Shown here piece by piece: positions 53,758 to 62,713 of a DNA stretch of 64,000 bases. The DNA is from an uncultured Paracoccaceae bacterium (GTDB taxonomy: Bacteria > Pseudomonadota > Alphaproteobacteria > Rhodobacterales > Rhodobacteraceae). The position numbers and the translations under genes are program-made. Every line of letters starts with the position of its first letter. Position 1 is the first letter of the stretch. The stretch lies in assembly GCA_947503935.1 (NCBI GenBank), contig CANNFR010000009.1, positions 1-64,000 of the forward strand. Reading direction: 5' to 3'. The notes beneath the pieces were generated by a model. That model was not told the origin of the DNA. It saw nothing but the letters and a program-made list of their open reading frames with translations, and searched no databases.

Positions 53758-54461
53758 TCAGCGGCTCAAGCCATCACGCATGGCGCCCCGAGCCGCCAGA
53801 AAGGTGGCAAGTGCAGCATTTTTCGGCGCGATCGTCTCTGCTAGATCCGTTGCTAACCCAGCTGGGTCGTTTGCTGGGACCGGCATATCGTCTTCGCGGT
53901 CGCCGTCAACCCACCGGATGATCGCCAAGGCAAGACCCGGGCCGCCACGCAGCGCAGCGCAGCGGGCCCGACAGTCAGATAGCCCGCAAGGAATTTATCT
54001 CCCTTAGGAACGGCCGCCAAGCTGGCAGCGGCGATGGAACCGGCGGTGTCTGAAAACCACTGCTCCAACGCGGCGAGAACCGGCCTGTCGTCAGGACTTA
54101 GACGCTCGGCTTCGGTAAGCCATGGGTGATGATGCGCCGCAGGATCGGTCGAAAGACCGCGGTAGCGCCCCCGCGCGATGATCCCGTCGGGCTGCATGGC
54201 GCAGTAGATCACCCATGACAGGAATTGCAGCGTTTCGACACGCCCATCCTCGCGCCGCTCTGCCATACGCCAAAGCCAGGGAAGCGCGGCATAAGTCACC
54301 GGATAGAGATCTTCTTGATGATGCAGTAATCCCCAGAAAAGGTCGTGGGCCAAGGCCTCGTCCCACACGTCATCAAGTTGCTGAAGAAACGTCACGACCT
54401 CCTTCGCACCATAGGGCCCGTAGAGTCGCTGCCAAATCGGATCATCAGGAGGAATGAGCAT
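53758..54461 (-). pseudogene. Hypothetical protein interrupted by a frameshift
   Basis: An uninterrupted frame of 202 codons ends at 53853, but its last 30 codons (RVLPWRSSGGLTATAKTICR...) look non-coding. The neighbouring frame continues without stops from about 53945 to TGA at 53758, reading GLALAIIRWVDGDREDDMPV and ending AARGAMRDGLSR. The total span (704 bp) is one base short of a multiple of three, so a one-base loss near the GGCCCGGG run at about 53936-53944 explains it. The intact product would be about 234 residues, acidic and Trp-rich. Either a decayed gene or an assembly error. Its 5' end overlaps moeB by 17 bp. Confidence 0.7.
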
Positions 54462-55503
54462 TGCCGCCTCCGCAAATGGGGCAACCTTGCCGCTGTTTCA
54501 GCTGGATCAGCCGCGTCTCGGCATAAAGCGCGTCGTAGATCAGCATGCGGCCTGTCAGCGGTGCGCCCGCCTCCACGATCCACTTCACGGCCTCGACCGC
54601 CAGCATTGATCCCAACACGCCGGGCAGCGGCCCCGCGACGCCCGCCTCGGCACAACTCGGCACCAGGCCCGGGGCCGGGTCGTCGGGGAAAACGCAGGCA
54701 TAGCAGGGCCCGCCCGAAGCTGGATGATAGAGGCTGATCTGTCCCTCCCATTGGGTGATCGCCGCCGATAGGAACGGCAGCCCCAGCTGCACTGCCGCCG
54801 CATTGGCAGCCCGGCGCGTGGCCAGATTGTCGGTGCCGTCGATGATCAGGTCGTAATCTCCGAACAGGTCCACCGCGATGCCGGGCTCCAGCCTCTTGCG
54901 ATAGGGCCGGACCGCAACGAATGGGTTCAGCGCTTTCATGGCCGCCTCGGCCGAGAACACCTTCGGCATCCCGATCCGAGCGTCGGTATGGGCGATCTGC
55001 CGTTGCAGGTTGGAGTTGTCGACGACATCGTCATCGATCACCCCGATCGTGCCCACACCGGCGGCGGCCAGATACATCAGCACGGGCGATCCGAGGCCTC
55101 CGGCGCCGATCACCAGAACGCGCGTGGTTTTCAGCCGCTTCTGCCCCACGCCGCCGATCTCGCGCAGCATGATGTGGCGGGCATAGCGCTCCAGCTCGAC
55201 CTCGCCGAACGTGCCTGGCGCGGATGGCGGTGGGTCGGCGGAAACCGGATTGGTGCGGGCGCGCAGTCCCATCAGCCAATGCCGATAGAGCATCACGATC
55301 CCCGCCGCACCGCCCAAGAGCAGCCAGAGGGCCGGCGATCCGCCCGTCGCCTCGCGCAGCCCGTTGCCGTCCGGCAAGGCCACCTGAATGCCCAGCACCG
55401 CCACATAAAGCAGCCCGATCATCAGCCAGCGCGCCGAATACGGCGCCTGCATCATCGCCCCAACCCCCCAGAGCGCACCGGCCATGGCGAAAACCAGGAT
55501 CAT
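54445..55503 (-). CDS. moeB: MoeB/ThiF family adenylyltransferase with N-terminal membrane segments
   Basis: A 352-residue E1-like enzyme. Residues 1-80 contain two or three hydrophobic segments ([20 protein letters not shown] marks their end). The catalytic domain starts at [20 protein letters not shown], then [33 protein letters not shown], and the zinc Cys pairs CYACVFP...CPICGGG. The function is activation of MoaD/ThiS-like sulfur carriers by adenylation; the membrane segment is a feature I associate with Rhodobacterales. Overlaps dut by 4 bp. Confidence 0.88.
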   Translation of the reverse strand: MILVFAMAGALWGVGAMMQAPYSARWLMIGLLYVAVLGIQVALPDGNGLREATGGSPALWLLLGGAAGIVMLYRHWLMGLRARTNPVSADPPPSAPGTFGEVELERYARHIMLREIGGVGQKRLKTTRVLVIGAGGLGSPVLMYLAAAGVGTIGVIDDDVVDNSNLQRQIAHTDARIGMPKVFSAEAAMKALNPFVAVRPYRKRLEPGIAVDLFGDYDLIIDGTDNLATRRAANAAAVQLGLPFLSAAITQWEGQISLYHPASGGPCYACVFPDDPAPGLVPSCAEAGVAGPLPGVLGSMLAVEAVKWIVEAGAPLTGRMLIYDALYAETRLIQLKQRQGCPICGGGNAHSS

Positions 55504-55967
55504 GCCGACCCGGTCGACCCGAAGCCGCCCGACCCGCGCGATGTGGCGCCCAAGGCATCCGTCACCTCGAACCGCGCCTGTACCACTGGCGCCACGATCA
55601 GCTGGGCAATCCGGTCGCCATGACGGATCGTGTAGGGCTCAGCCCCCAGATTGACCAACAGAACGCCCAAAGGCCCGCGATAATCGCTGTCGATCGTGCC
55701 GGGCGTGTTGGGCAGGGTGATCCCATGCTTCAAGGCCAGACCCGACCGGGGGCGCACCTGTATCTCGTATCCCGCTGGAATCTCGACGCTAAGGCCGGTC
55801 GGCACCACCCGCCGCTCCATCGGCGCCAGAACGAAACCTTCACCGCGGATGTCCTCGGGCAGGTTCGCGCGGATATCGGCGCCCGCCGCCCCGGCGGTCT
55901 CGTACGAGGGCAGGCCCAGCGTCCGGTCGGCCGCCGCGTCCCAGAGCACGCGCACCAGAGGGGTCAT
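55500..55967 (-). CDS. dut: Deoxyuridine 5'-triphosphate nucleotidohydrolase
   Basis: A 155-residue trimeric dUTPase. Motif 1 [11 protein letters not shown], motif 2 [12 protein letters not shown], motif 3 [19 protein letters not shown] (catalytic Asp and uracil-contacting Tyr), motif 4 RIAQLIVAP and motif 5 [10 protein letters not shown] are all present. It converts dUTP to dUMP, preventing uracil misincorporation. Located between coaBC and moeB. Confidence 0.97.
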   Translation of the reverse strand: MTPLVRVLWDAAADRTLGLPSYETAGAAGADIRANLPEDIRGEGFVLAPMERRVVPTGLSVEIPAGYEIQVRPRSGLALKHGITLPNTPGTIDSDYRGPLGVLLVNLGAEPYTIRHGDRIAQLIVAPVVQARFEVTDALGATSRGSGGFGSTGSA

Positions 55968-56022
55968 CGCGCCCGCCCTTTCCCGTTTCCAAATATCCCC
56001 GCCGGAGGCACCAAATACTCTT

Positions 56023-57219
56023 TCACTCCGCCAGCGCCTCCGCGATGCGCTGGGCCAGCCGGGCGGCGACCTGATCCTTGCTCATCCGCGGCCAATCTTC
56101 GGCACCATCAGCGGTGATCAGCGTCACGGCATTCTCGGACCCGCCCATGATGCCCGTCTCGGGCGAGACATCGTTGGCCACGATCCAGTCGCATCCCTTC
56201 CGCGCGCGTTTGGCCTGCGCATTGGCAACAACATCATCCGTCTCGGCGGCAAACCCCACGACCAGCCGGGGGCGGCCATCCGCCATTCCGGCGATTGTCG
56301 CCAGAATGTCCGGGTTCTCGGCAAATTCCAATGCAGGCGCGCCGGACCCGTCTTTCTTCATTTTCGATGTCGCGGGATTGGCCACGCGCCAATCGGCCAC
56401 GGCAGCGGCAAAGATCGCGGCATCCGCCGGCAGGGCGCCCTGCACCGCTTCCAGCATTTCGGCCGCTTTCTGCACCCGCACCACCTGCACGCCGTCCGGC
56501 GGGGGAATATCGGCCGGTCCCGTCACGAAGGTCACCCGCGCGCCCAGTGCGGATACCGCCCGCGCAATCGCTGTCCCCTGCGCCCCGGACGAGCGGTTGG
56601 CAATGTAGCGTACCGGGTCGATCGGCTCATGGGTCGGCCCCGAGGTGACCAGCACGTGGCGCCCCTTCAGAGGACCCTCCATCAGCGCGGCTTCGACCGC
56701 AGTGACGATTTCCTCAGGCTCGGCCATCCGGCCCGGGCCAAACTCACCACAGGCCATGCTGCCCTCATTCGGCCCCGCGAACAGAATGCCGTCGCCTTTC
56801 AGGGTCGCGATGTTGCGCTGGGTAGCCGGATGCTCCCACATCCGCACGTTCATCGCAGGCGCGATCAGCACGCGCTTATCGGTCGCCATCAGAAGGGTTG
56901 AGGCAAGATCATTCGCGTGCCCCCCCGCCATCTTGGCCATCAGATCGGCGGTGGCCGGGGCGACAACAACAAGATCGGCGGCGCGCGACAACTCTATATG
57001 GCCCATCTCGGCCTCATCAGTCAGATCGAAAAGATCGCGGTAAACCTTTTGGGCGGCCAGGGCAGAGGCCGAAAGCGGCGTGACGAATTCCTCGGCCGCG
57101 CGTGTCAGAACCGGGGTGACAGCGGCGCCTTGGTCACGCAGGCGCCGGATCAACTCAAGCGACTTGAAGGCGGCGATCCCTCCACCGATGATCAACAAAA
57201 TACGTTTGGATGCCAGCAC
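56023..57219 (-). CDS. coaBC: Bifunctional phosphopantothenoylcysteine decarboxylase / phosphopantothenate-cysteine ligase
   Basis: A 398-residue flavoprotein fusion for coenzyme A synthesis. Coa[55 protein letters not shown] and the Cys-containing lid [13 protein letters not shown]. Coa[34 protein letters not shown], and the KMKKDG loop. The start is GTG at 57219 (VLASKR), matching homologues; the frame upstream to 57246 is not supported. Confidence 0.95.
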   Translation of the reverse strand: MLASKRILLIIGGGIAAFKSLELIRRLRDQGAAVTPVLTRAAEEFVTPLSASALAAQKVYRDLFDLTDEAEMGHIELSRAADLVVVAPATADLMAKMAGGHANDLASTLLMATDKRVLIAPAMNVRMWEHPATQRNIATLKGDGILFAGPNEGSMACGEFGPGRMAEPEEIVTAVEAALMEGPLKGRHVLVTSGPTHEPIDPVRYIANRSSGAQGTAIARAVSALGARVTFVTGPADIPPPDGVQVVRVQKAAEMLEAVQGALPADAAIFAAAVADWRVANPATSKMKKDGSGAPALEFAENPDILATIAGMADGRPRLVVGFAAETDDVVANAQAKRARKGCDWIVANDVSPETGIMGGSENAVTLITADGAEDWPRMSKDQVAARLAQRIAEALAE

Positions 57220-57251
57220 GCTACACCGCCATTCAGGTTGGGGCATTTGGG

Positions 57252-57671
57252 TTAGGGAACGCTAGGCCGGTCCGAAACGGGCTTCAAGGGGGTGTAGCCG
57301 GGAAGATCCAGCTGAGGTGGCTCTGCCTGCACGTTCGGACCACAATATCCAGGCAACACAGCCGAATGGCGAACCCATCGGCGCAACAAATAGTTTTTCG
57401 ATCGTATGCAGACCAGATCGCCCACGGACGGCCAGATCAGCCTGTCCGACAGGAAGACCTGGCGCCTCTGGTCCCCCAGCGCAACGGTGAGAACACGTTC
57501 GTTCAACTCGCCACCTGTTCGTTGCGAAATGCTGAGCACTTCTGCGCGTTGGTAGCTGACAGCAAGGGTAAGGTCGAAACGGACCAGAGCAATTCCGAGG
57601 AAAGTGGCGATAGCGGCCAAGGCCATCGCTGGCCCGATAATGCTAAGCCGAAGATAACCAGAACGTTTCAT
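57252..57671 (-). CDS. Hypothetical single-pass membrane protein
   Basis: A 139-residue protein with an N-terminal membrane helix (LRLSIIGPAMALAAIATFLG) and an exported domain with a possible OB/beta-barrel-like strand pattern (ERVLTVALGDQRRQVFLSDR, WPSVGDLVCIRS). Two cysteines. No family recognised. Confidence 0.6.
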   Translation of the reverse strand: MKRSGYLRLSIIGPAMALAAIATFLGIALVRFDLTLAVSYQRAEVLSISQRTGGELNERVLTVALGDQRRQVFLSDRLIWPSVGDLVCIRSKNYLLRRWVRHSAVLPGYCGPNVQAEPPQLDLPGYTPLKPVSDRPSVP

Positions 57672-57713
57672 CTTCGGGCAATCTGTCAGAAGTCAGGGTT
57701 GCTCAAAAGACGT

Positions 57714-57738
57714 AAAACGCGAGGCGGCACTTGCCGCC
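57714..57738 (-). terminator. Rho-independent terminator-like hairpin downstream of rpoH
   Basis: GGCGGC-AAGT-GCCGCC on the minus strand (57738-57723), followed after a few bases by TTTT (57717-57714). It is about 120 bp beyond the rpoH stop. Confidence 0.5.
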
Positions 57739-57858
57739 CGCTAGGACACACTTCCGCCTCCAAATCTCGCGCAGAAAATGGCTCTAGCGAGAAGCCTTAC
57801 AATGCACGGATCACCTGTGGGCCCCTCGCACCTTTCTTTCAGCTTGGGGCGCAGCGGT

Positions 57859-58737
57859 CTACATCAAGAACCCATGGATCTCACGGCTGTTTGCCTCAAG
57901 CGTCTTGCGCATTTTCTGGAAGGCGGCGGCTTCAAGCTGGCGCACGCGCTCTTTCGACAGGCCCAATTCGGTGCCGAGGCTTTCAAGCGTCCGGGGCTCT
58001 TCGCGCAGTTTGCGCTCGCGCACGATGAACCGCTCGCGGTCATTCAGGGCTTGCATCGCATTGACCAGCCAGCCGCGCAGCGTGTCGGTGTCGCGACTAT
58101 GTTCAACCATCTCGGCGGCTTGCGAGCCATCGTCTTCCAGCGTGTCGATCCATTCGCGGCCGTCTTCGTCGGAAGATTGCGTCGCGTTCAGCGAGTAATC
58201 CGACCCCGACAGGCGCCCTTCCATCATCTCAACGTCGTGCAGTGGCACGCCGACTTCCATTGCGATCATCTGGCGCAGCTGATGGCCGTCCAACGTCTCG
58301 CCTGCGGCCTGGGCCTCGCGCTCAAGCCGGGCCTGGACGCGGCGCATGTTGAAGAAAAGGGACTTTTGTGACGAGGTCGATCCGGTGCGGACCATCGACC
58401 AGTTCCGCATCACATAATCCTGGATCGAGGCCTTGATCCACCACACCGCATAAGTCGAAAAGCGCACGCCACGGTCGGGGTCGAACTTGTCGGCAGCCTT
58501 CATGAGGCCAAGGCCAGCCTCCTGGATCAGGTCGTTCATCGGTGCGCCATAGCGCTTGAACTTGGCCGCCATCGAGATTGCCAGGCGCATGTAGGCCGTA
58601 ATCAGACGGTGCAGGGCCTGTTCATCCCGCTCGTCACGCCAGGCATAGGCCAGTCGCAACTCGGTTTCGGCATCCAGCAGCTCCGCTTTCATCGCTTGGC
58701 GGGAAATGGTCTGGTGGTTAAATCCGTCTAACGCCAT
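57859..58737 (-). CDS. rpoH: RNA polymerase sigma factor RpoH, RpoHII type
   Basis: A 292-residue sigma-70 family protein. Region 2 is complete: DEQALHRLITAYMRLAISMA, GAPMNDLIQEAGLGLMKAAD, RFSTYAVWWIKASIQDYVMR; the RpoH box follows (SSQKSLFFNMRRVQARLE). Region 4 is ESLGTELGLSKERVRQLEAA. The N-terminus MALDGFNHQTISRQAMKAEL agrees with what I recall of the RpoHII paralogue of Rhodobacteraceae, which acts in the singlet-oxygen and oxidative response, and not with the RpoHI start. A sigma-E-like promoter lies upstream. Confidence 0.88.
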   Translation of the reverse strand: MALDGFNHQTISRQAMKAELLDAETELRLAYAWRDERDEQALHRLITAYMRLAISMAAKFKRYGAPMNDLIQEAGLGLMKAADKFDPDRGVRFSTYAVWWIKASIQDYVMRNWSMVRTGSTSSQKSLFFNMRRVQARLEREAQAAGETLDGHQLRQMIAMEVGVPLHDVEMMEGRLSGSDYSLNATQSSDEDGREWIDTLEDDGSQAAEMVEHSRDTDTLRGWLVNAMQALNDRERFIVRERKLREEPRTLESLGTELGLSKERVRQLEAAAFQKMRKTLEANSREIHGFLM

Positions 58738-58787
58738 GGTGCACCCCCATCAGTTTTTCGGCATCGACTTCTTGCCTGTTTTAAGAA

Positions 58788-58816
58788 AGTTACGTGACAA
58801 CCCCATGATTGGATCA
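58788..58816 (-). promoter_or_regulatory. Sigma-E (RpoE-ChrR type) promoter candidate for rpoH
   Basis: On the minus strand TGATCC (58816-58811), an 18-bp spacer, then TAACT (58792-58788) followed by TTCTTAAAA. This matches the TGATCC-N18-TAAGA form reported for RpoE targets in Rhodobacter sphaeroides. The -10 lies about 50 bp before the rpoH ATG, and the -35 lies over the cobU start codon on the other strand. Confidence 0.6.
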
Positions 58817-59371
58817 AAAGAAACTCATGAGGGGCGATTTCCCGCGCTGACTTTGGTGATTGGTGGCGCGAGATCGGGCAAATCGTCATTTGCTGAGCGG
58901 TTGGCCGCCGGATCTGGCCGGCCCTTGCGTTACGTGGCAACCGCCGAGGCCCTCGACGACGAGATGAAAGCGCGAATCGCCCGGCATCAGGCCGATCGCG
59001 GTGACAATTGGTTACTGGTCGAGGAGCCGAACGATCTGTCAGCCGCCCTTGCCGCGGCGAAACCGGAAGAAGCGGTTCTGGTCGATTGCGCGACGCTCTG
59101 GCTATCCAACAGGCTTCTGGCAGGCGCGGATATCGGCGCTGAGACGAAGGGTTTGCTTGGGTCCGTGGCACTTTGTTCGGCCTCACTCGTGATCGTATCC
59201 AACGAAGTCGGCTGGTCGATTGTTCCCGAAAATGCTCTGGCGCGGTCGTTTCGCGATGCTCAGGGGCGGTTGAACCAGGCTCTGGCGGCCAAGGCGGATC
59301 TGGTCGTCGCGATCATGGCGGGTCTGCCGATCGTGTTGAAGGGCGCTTTGCCGGATCATCACGAAACGTGA
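58805..59371 (+). CDS. cobU: Bifunctional adenosylcobinamide kinase / adenosylcobinamide-phosphate guanylyltransferase
   Basis: A 188-residue cobalamin-synthesis enzyme (CobU, also called CobP). P-loop LVIGGARSGKSSFAERLA, YVATAEALDDEMKARIARHQ with the guanylylated His (ARIARH), then VLVDCATLWLSNRLL and VSNEVGWSIVPENALARSFR DAQG (split). It phosphorylates adenosylcobinamide and transfers GMP. ATG at 58805 is used; no cobalamin riboswitch was seen upstream, and no other cob genes are in the window. Confidence 0.92.
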   Translation: MIGSKETHEGRFPALTLVIGGARSGKSSFAERLAAGSGRPLRYVATAEALDDEMKARIARHQADRGDNWLLVEEPNDLSAALAAAKPEEAVLVDCATLWLSNRLLAGADIGAETKGLLGSVALCSASLVIVSNEVGWSIVPENALARSFRDAQGRLNQALAAKADLVVAIMAGLPIVLKGALPDHHET

Positions 59372-59450
59372 TGGCCGCCGCCATAAACCGGCATTTCCAT
59401 TATCCGCCAGGTTGCGGCTAACGTCGCATCAGATAAGCGGAGCATGTCAG

Positions 59451-60323
59451 ATGACCTATCATCTCGCCATCGGCGACCGGACCTATTCCAGCTGGTCCCT
59501 GCGCGGCTGGCTGTTGTTCGAGGCTTTTGGAATACCGGCCAAAACCCATATGGTTGCTTTTGATGCGGGGCCGGTGGCCGATCAGTTGGCCGATTTCGCG
59601 CCGGCCCGCACCGTGCCCGCTTTGCGCACGCCCGAGGGTGCGGTGCTGGGCGAATCGCTGGCGATTGCCGAGGAGCTGGCCAGTCGCCACCCCGAGGCGG
59701 GTTTCTGGCCCTCCGATCCGCTGGCCCGCGCGACGGCCCGGGCCCTGGCGGCCGAGATGCATGCCGGTTTCGCGGCCTTGCGCAATGCCTGCCCGATGAA
59801 TTTGCGGGTGTCCTACGCCGATTTCACGCCCGATGACGATGTGCGCGACGATCTGGACCGGCTTGAGGTGATCTGGGCCGATGCCCGCGCCAAGACCAAA
59901 CCGGCGGGCCCGTGGCTCTGCGGGGAGTATTCGGCGGCGGATGCGTTCTTTGCGCCCGTTGCCGGGCGGATCGCAGGGTATGGGCTGCCGATGTCGGAAG
60001 CGGCGCAAGCTTACGTCGATGCCCATCTGGCGCATCTGCCGTTCCGCCGCTGGCGCGCGATGGGGTTTGCCAGCGGGGCCGATCTGCCCTGGTATCGCCG
60101 CGATTACGCGCGCCGCGACTGGCCGGGGCCGAAACCTCTGGCGGCGGAGGCCGTAGATGAGGGCCCCTCGGTCAACGACACCTGCCCCTATTCGGGTAAG
60201 CCGGTCACGCATTTCCTGAAGGCCGATGGCCGCGTCTTTGGCTTCTGCAATGCCTTCTGCCGCGACAAGACGGCGGCCGACCCCGAAGCCTGGCCGAAAT
60301 TCATGGATGTTTACCATTCCTAA
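59451..60323 (+). CDS. Glutathione S-transferase family protein with C-terminal cysteine motif
   Basis: A 290-residue protein. The thioredoxin-like N-terminus is YHLAIGDRTYSSWSLRGWLL (catalytic Ser region) and the helical C-domain follows (ALAAEMHAGFAALRNACPMN). Residues about 242-280 add CPYSGKPVTHFLKADGRVFG and FCNAFCRDK, a short putative metal-binding element after the usual GST end. ATG at 59451 matches homologues. Substrate unknown. Confidence 0.9.
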   Translation: MTYHLAIGDRTYSSWSLRGWLLFEAFGIPAKTHMVAFDAGPVADQLADFAPARTVPALRTPEGAVLGESLAIAEELASRHPEAGFWPSDPLARATARALAAEMHAGFAALRNACPMNLRVSYADFTPDDDVRDDLDRLEVIWADARAKTKPAGPWLCGEYSAADAFFAPVAGRIAGYGLPMSEAAQAYVDAHLAHLPFRRWRAMGFASGADLPWYRRDYARRDWPGPKPLAAEAVDEGPSVNDTCPYSGKPVTHFLKADGRVFGFCNAFCRDKTAADPEAWPKFMDVYHS

Positions 60324-60373
60324 ACCCTTCGGCCCGTAACCGTTAACCATGGTGGGGGCCGGAGGGCAGAGGC

Positions 60374-61894
60374 ATGGTGACACGCGCCTACACGGTTGCG
60401 TTCGAAGGGGTTGAGGCCCGTCTGGTTGAGGTGCAATGCGCCCTGACCTCGGGCATGCCGGGGTTTTCCATCGTCGGCCTGCCGGACAAAGCCGTCAGTG
60501 AGGCGCGCGAGCGGGTGCGGGCGGCGCTGTCGGCGCTGAACCTGGCGCTGCCGTCGAAGAAGATCACCATTAATCTTTCACCGGCCGACCTGCCCAAGGA
60601 AGGCTCGCATTTCGACCTGCCCATCGCCCTGGCCCTGCTGGCCGCGATCGACATTATTCCGCGCGAAGCGGTCGAAGAGACGGTCGCCCTTGGCGAATTG
60701 TCATTGGACGGGTCCCTGGTGCCGGTCATCGGTGCTTTGCCCGCCGCGATGGCCGCGGCCGAGGATGACAGGCGTCTTCTTTGCCCCAAGGCCTGCGGCG
60801 CCGAGGCGGCTTGGGTCGGCGCGGTCGAGGTGATCGCGCCGGGCTCTCTCCTGGACACGATCCGCCATTATACCGGCCAGGCGCCCATCGCGCCGTCGGT
60901 GCCGGGCGAAGTCACGCCGGACCATGCCTCGCGCGACCTGCGCGACGTGAAGGGCCAGGAACGCGCCAAGCGCGCGCTGGAGATCGCCGCGGCCGGGCGC
61001 CATCACATTCTGATGGTCGGCACGCCGGGGTCGGGCAAGTCGATGCTGGCCGCGCGGATGCCGGGCATCCTGCCGCCCTTGACCGCTGCCGAGGCACTGG
61101 AAACCTCAATGATCCATTCGCTGTCGGGCCTGATCGATGATGGCGGCATCAGCCGTGCGCGGCCCTTTCGCGAGCCGCATCATACCGCGTCGATGGCGGC
61201 TATCGTGGGCGGCGGACGGGGCGCCAAACCGGGCGAAATCAGCTTGGCGCATAACGGCGTTCTGTTCATGGACGAGTTCCCCGAGTTTCCCCGCGCGGTC
61301 CTTGAAACGCTCCGCCAACCGATCGAGACGGGCGAGGTCGTGGTCGCCCGCGCCAACGCCCATATCCGCTATCCCTGCCGCTTCATGCTGGTCGCCGCCG
61401 CCAACCCCTGCAAATGCGGCTACCTCTCGGACCCTGCCCGCGCCTGCGCCCGGGTGCCGCAATGCGGTGACGATTATCTGGGCCGCATCTCGGGCCCGCT
61501 GATGGACCGCTTCGACCTGCGCGTGGAAGTGCCGCCCGTCAGCTACACCGATCTCGATCTGCCCGACGGCGGCGAAAGCTCGGCCGATGTGGCCGCCCGC
61601 GTGGCCCGCGCCCGCACGGCGCAACAGGCCCGCTTTGCCGACCATGAGAATGCCCGCGTCAATGCCGATGCCGAGGGCCGCCTCTTGGAAGAGATCGCCA
61701 CGCCGGACCCAGACGGCCGCGCGCTGCTGTCGCAAGTGGCGGAGCGTTTCGGCCTGTCGGCCCGCGGCTATCACCGCGTCCTCCGCGTGGCCCGCACCAT
61801 CGCCGATCTCGCCGGTGCCGATCAGGTGCAAAAGCCCCACATCGCCGAAGCGGTCAGCTATCGGATCGCGGTGGGGGCGAAGGCGGCAGCTTAG
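60374..61894 (+). CDS. YifB family Mg-chelatase-like AAA ATPase (ComM-like)
   Basis: A 506-residue protein. The N-terminal Lon protease-like domain (GMPGFSIVGLPDKAVSEARE, KKITINLSPADLPKEGSHFD) is followed by the AAA core: Walker A MVGTPGSGKSMLAARMPG, Walker B GVLFMDEFPEF, sensor region ANPCKCGYLSDP, and the C-terminal Mg_chelatase_C domain (RAYHRVLRVARTIADLAG-like). ComM homologues drive branch migration during natural transformation; the role in this organism is inferred. Confidence 0.95.
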   Translation: MVTRAYTVAFEGVEARLVEVQCALTSGMPGFSIVGLPDKAVSEARERVRAALSALNLALPSKKITINLSPADLPKEGSHFDLPIALALLAAIDIIPREAVEETVALGELSLDGSLVPVIGALPAAMAAAEDDRRLLCPKACGAEAAWVGAVEVIAPGSLLDTIRHYTGQAPIAPSVPGEVTPDHASRDLRDVKGQERAKRALEIAAAGRHHILMVGTPGSGKSMLAARMPGILPPLTAAEALETSMIHSLSGLIDDGGISRARPFREPHHTASMAAIVGGGRGAKPGEISLAHNGVLFMDEFPEFPRAVLETLRQPIETGEVVVARANAHIRYPCRFMLVAAANPCKCGYLSDPARACARVPQCGDDYLGRISGPLMDRFDLRVEVPPVSYTDLDLPDGGESSADVAARVARARTAQQARFADHENARVNADAEGRLLEEIATPDPDGRALLSQVAERFGLSARGYHRVLRVARTIADLAGADQVQKPHIAEAVSYRIAVGAKAAA

Positions 61895-61905
61895 GGATGG
61901 CCAGG

Positions 61906-62556
61906 TCAGTTCTGCAAAGGTCTTGCAACGGCATCATCATGCTCCGCTTCGGTGATCCATCCCATCCGCTCCATTCTGCCTAGAACATAGTCACGCCGCG
62001 CTTTCCACTGCTCCGCATGCGCGGAGTCTGAAAACCTCGACGGGGCGCGCATCAAAGCAGCCAGCTGGGCGCTCTCTGCCAAGTCCAATTCAGAAGCTGA
62101 TTTGGCAAAATAGACTTGCGCGGCATCCTCCAGACCAAACGCGCTACGACCGAGATAGACCCTATTCAGCATGATCTCGAGGATCTGCTCCCGCGAATAA
62201 TTCACCCAGAGACGGCCGGTAAACGCCAACCTTTGCAGATGAGATCGTCGAATTTGCCGATCATCGAGTTCAGACAACAGAATTTGTGCTGTCTGAGTGA
62301 CAATGAGGTCGCCAAATGGGTTCGGCTTTCGCTTCCAATAGTCCTGATCTTCTGCGGCAACGAACGCGTCAATCGTATGCTTGGGAATGTCGTCATAGCC
62401 GATAGCGAACGTTGCGCGGTGACCATCAATCTGATCCAGGCTTGGCAAGCCAGCGTCTGCCTGGGCGACAGAAGGCGCCGCCATAAGCGCAATGAAGATC
62501 GCGTGGCAGAGCATTCGGATTGCAAAATGACATCTAACTATCTTGTCCGCCTGCAT
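61906..62556 (-). CDS. Minimal GT51 (transglycosylase) domain protein
   Basis: A 216-residue protein with a signal peptide or membrane anchor (HFAIRMLCHAIFIALMAAPS) and only the GT51 glycosyltransferase domain of penicillin-binding proteins; no transpeptidase. The catalytic Glu motif AAEDQDYW is present, REQILEIMLNRVYLGRSAFG and ESAQLAALMRAPSRFSD are well conserved, but the usual GGSTITQQ motif is replaced by DLIVTQTAQIL. It may be a low-activity or specialised peptidoglycan polymerase. ATG at 62556 has GGAGGT six bases upstream. Confidence 0.8.
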   Translation of the reverse strand: MQADKIVRCHFAIRMLCHAIFIALMAAPSVAQADAGLPSLDQIDGHRATFAIGYDDIPKHTIDAFVAAEDQDYWKRKPNPFGDLIVTQTAQILLSELDDRQIRRSHLQRLAFTGRLWVNYSREQILEIMLNRVYLGRSAFGLEDAAQVYFAKSASELDLAESAQLAALMRAPSRFSDSAHAEQWKARRDYVLGRMERMGWITEAEHDDAVARPLQN

Positions 62557-62600
62557 GAGGTTACCTCCAGCCGCTATCCCGCCTGAACCCGTTTCCTTGG

Positions 62601-62622
62601 TCACCTCCCACATATTGCGGGC
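62601..62622 (-). repeat. Short duplicate of the gshB 3' end
   Basis: This 22-bp stretch matches 63621-63642, inside the last codons of gshB, at 21 of 22 positions, and reads RNMWEV where gshB reads RKMWEV. It may be the remnant of an older gene end. Confidence 0.55.
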
Positions 62623-62713
62623 GCAGACGAAAGGGTTGCCGACAGGATCCATCCGCCAGATAGGGTGAAGCACAATCGAATTTCTTTGAGAAGCCAAAGC
62701 GGTTCAGCTTCTG

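Noticed and set aside
58738-58804. Cobalamin riboswitch upstream of cobU
   Set aside because: The gap is only 67 bp, contains the rpoH promoter, and shows no B12-box.
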